Below are positions 63,907-64,000 of a stretch of DNA of 64,000 nt, piece by piece. The notes below the pieces were generated by a model. That model was not told where the DNA came from, did no database searches, and saw nothing but the letters and a program-made list of their open reading frames with translations. The position numbers and the translations under genes are program-made. The stretch lies in contig NZ_VIUE01000017.1 in the NCBI RefSeq assembly GCF_007828215.1, positions 59,881 to 123,880 on the forward strand, read 5' to 3'. The number at the start of each line of letters is the position of its first letter. Within the stretch, counting starts at the first letter, position 1. The stretch comes from Pseudomonas sp. SJZ074. Lineage in GTDB: Bacteria > Pseudomonadota > Gammaproteobacteria > Pseudomonadales > Pseudomonadaceae.

Positions 63907-64000
63907 TGAACTGGCTTAATGATCCCGGACACCTCTTAAGGGCGATATGATTCGCCCCATCAGGAGGATCCATGCAAGAGCGAAAGACCTACACCCGCGA
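63907..64000 (+). mobile_element. Probable left end of an IS3-family element
   Basis: The sequence begins TGAACTGGCTTAATGATCCC, with TG at the edge and a GGACAC segment as in IS3-family terminal repeats, directly after a broken REP arm. A transposase-like start follows at 63972. The rest of the element lies outside the window. Confidence 0.55.
63972..64000 (+). CDS. Start of a probable IS3-type OrfA transposase
   Basis: Only nine whole codons are visible (MQERKTYTR), behind a strong AGGAGGATCC ribosome-binding site. The start matches the MxxRKTYTxEFK beginning of IS3/IS911-type OrfA proteins from recall. The identity rests on these residues and the adjacent terminal repeat. Confidence 0.55.

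Overview
The window reads as a stretch of a Pseudomonas chromosome, most likely from the P. fluorescens group. The reasons are the dense fluorescens-type REP palindromes (arms like GTGGGAGCGGGCTTGCTCGC), a MvaT/MvaU-family H-NS-like regulator, the single-gene HPPD locus, the arginine:pyruvate transaminase AruH and overall high-GC codon use. No species call can be made without database comparison.

Layout. 1-1.5 kb: the 3' end of a large secreted protein with delta-60 repeats, RTX repeats and two AlgE/serralysin-like C-terminal modules. 1.7-5.1 kb: a chemoreceptor, a YfcF-type glutathione transferase and a PhyH-type oxygenase. 5.5-10.3 kb: a minus-strand set made of a FixJ-type regulator with its histidine kinase, and an ABC ATPase with a fused double permease, without a substrate-binding protein. 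10.8-19.5 kb: one minus-strand chemosensory operon (receptor-like protein, CheY, STAS, CheA, receptor, CheW, CheR, CheD, CheB). 19.8-26.7 kb: MATE exporter, HAD phosphatase, PpnN, a DUF3087 membrane protein, two small proteins, a ClpP-like protein and topoisomerase IB. 26.9-29.5 kb: modABC with a clear ModE-type operator. 29.7-34 kb: nitronate monooxygenase, a GyrI-like protein and an alkylation-repair operon (2OG oxygenase, alkB, ada). 34-35.8 kb: small conserved proteins and two lipoproteins. 36-41.7 kb: galU, gor, ahpC, ahpF and gloA, a carbohydrate precursor and peroxide/thiol defence block with clear terminators and a possible OxyR site before ahpC. 41.8-53.1 kb: a DUF4946-like protein, the MvaT-family regulator, LysR/EamA pair, hppD, RarD-like transporter, aldo-keto reductase, glycerate kinase, chemoreceptor and aruH.

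53.1-59.3 kb is visibly more AT-rich and differs in codon use. It carries two secretion-signal-less proteins built from beta-sandwich-like modules, an autotransporter and a small orphan protein. I regard it as an acquired island and the best candidate for something undescribed. 59.5-63.7 kb is an RND pump with its adaptor but no outer-membrane channel. The last about 94 bases look like the left end of an IS3-type element inserted inside a REP sequence.

Intergenic DNA is rich in palindromes: classic REP pairs, a very regular 30-base palindrome with a TAAA loop, and a third related family. No tRNA, rRNA or CRISPR array was seen.
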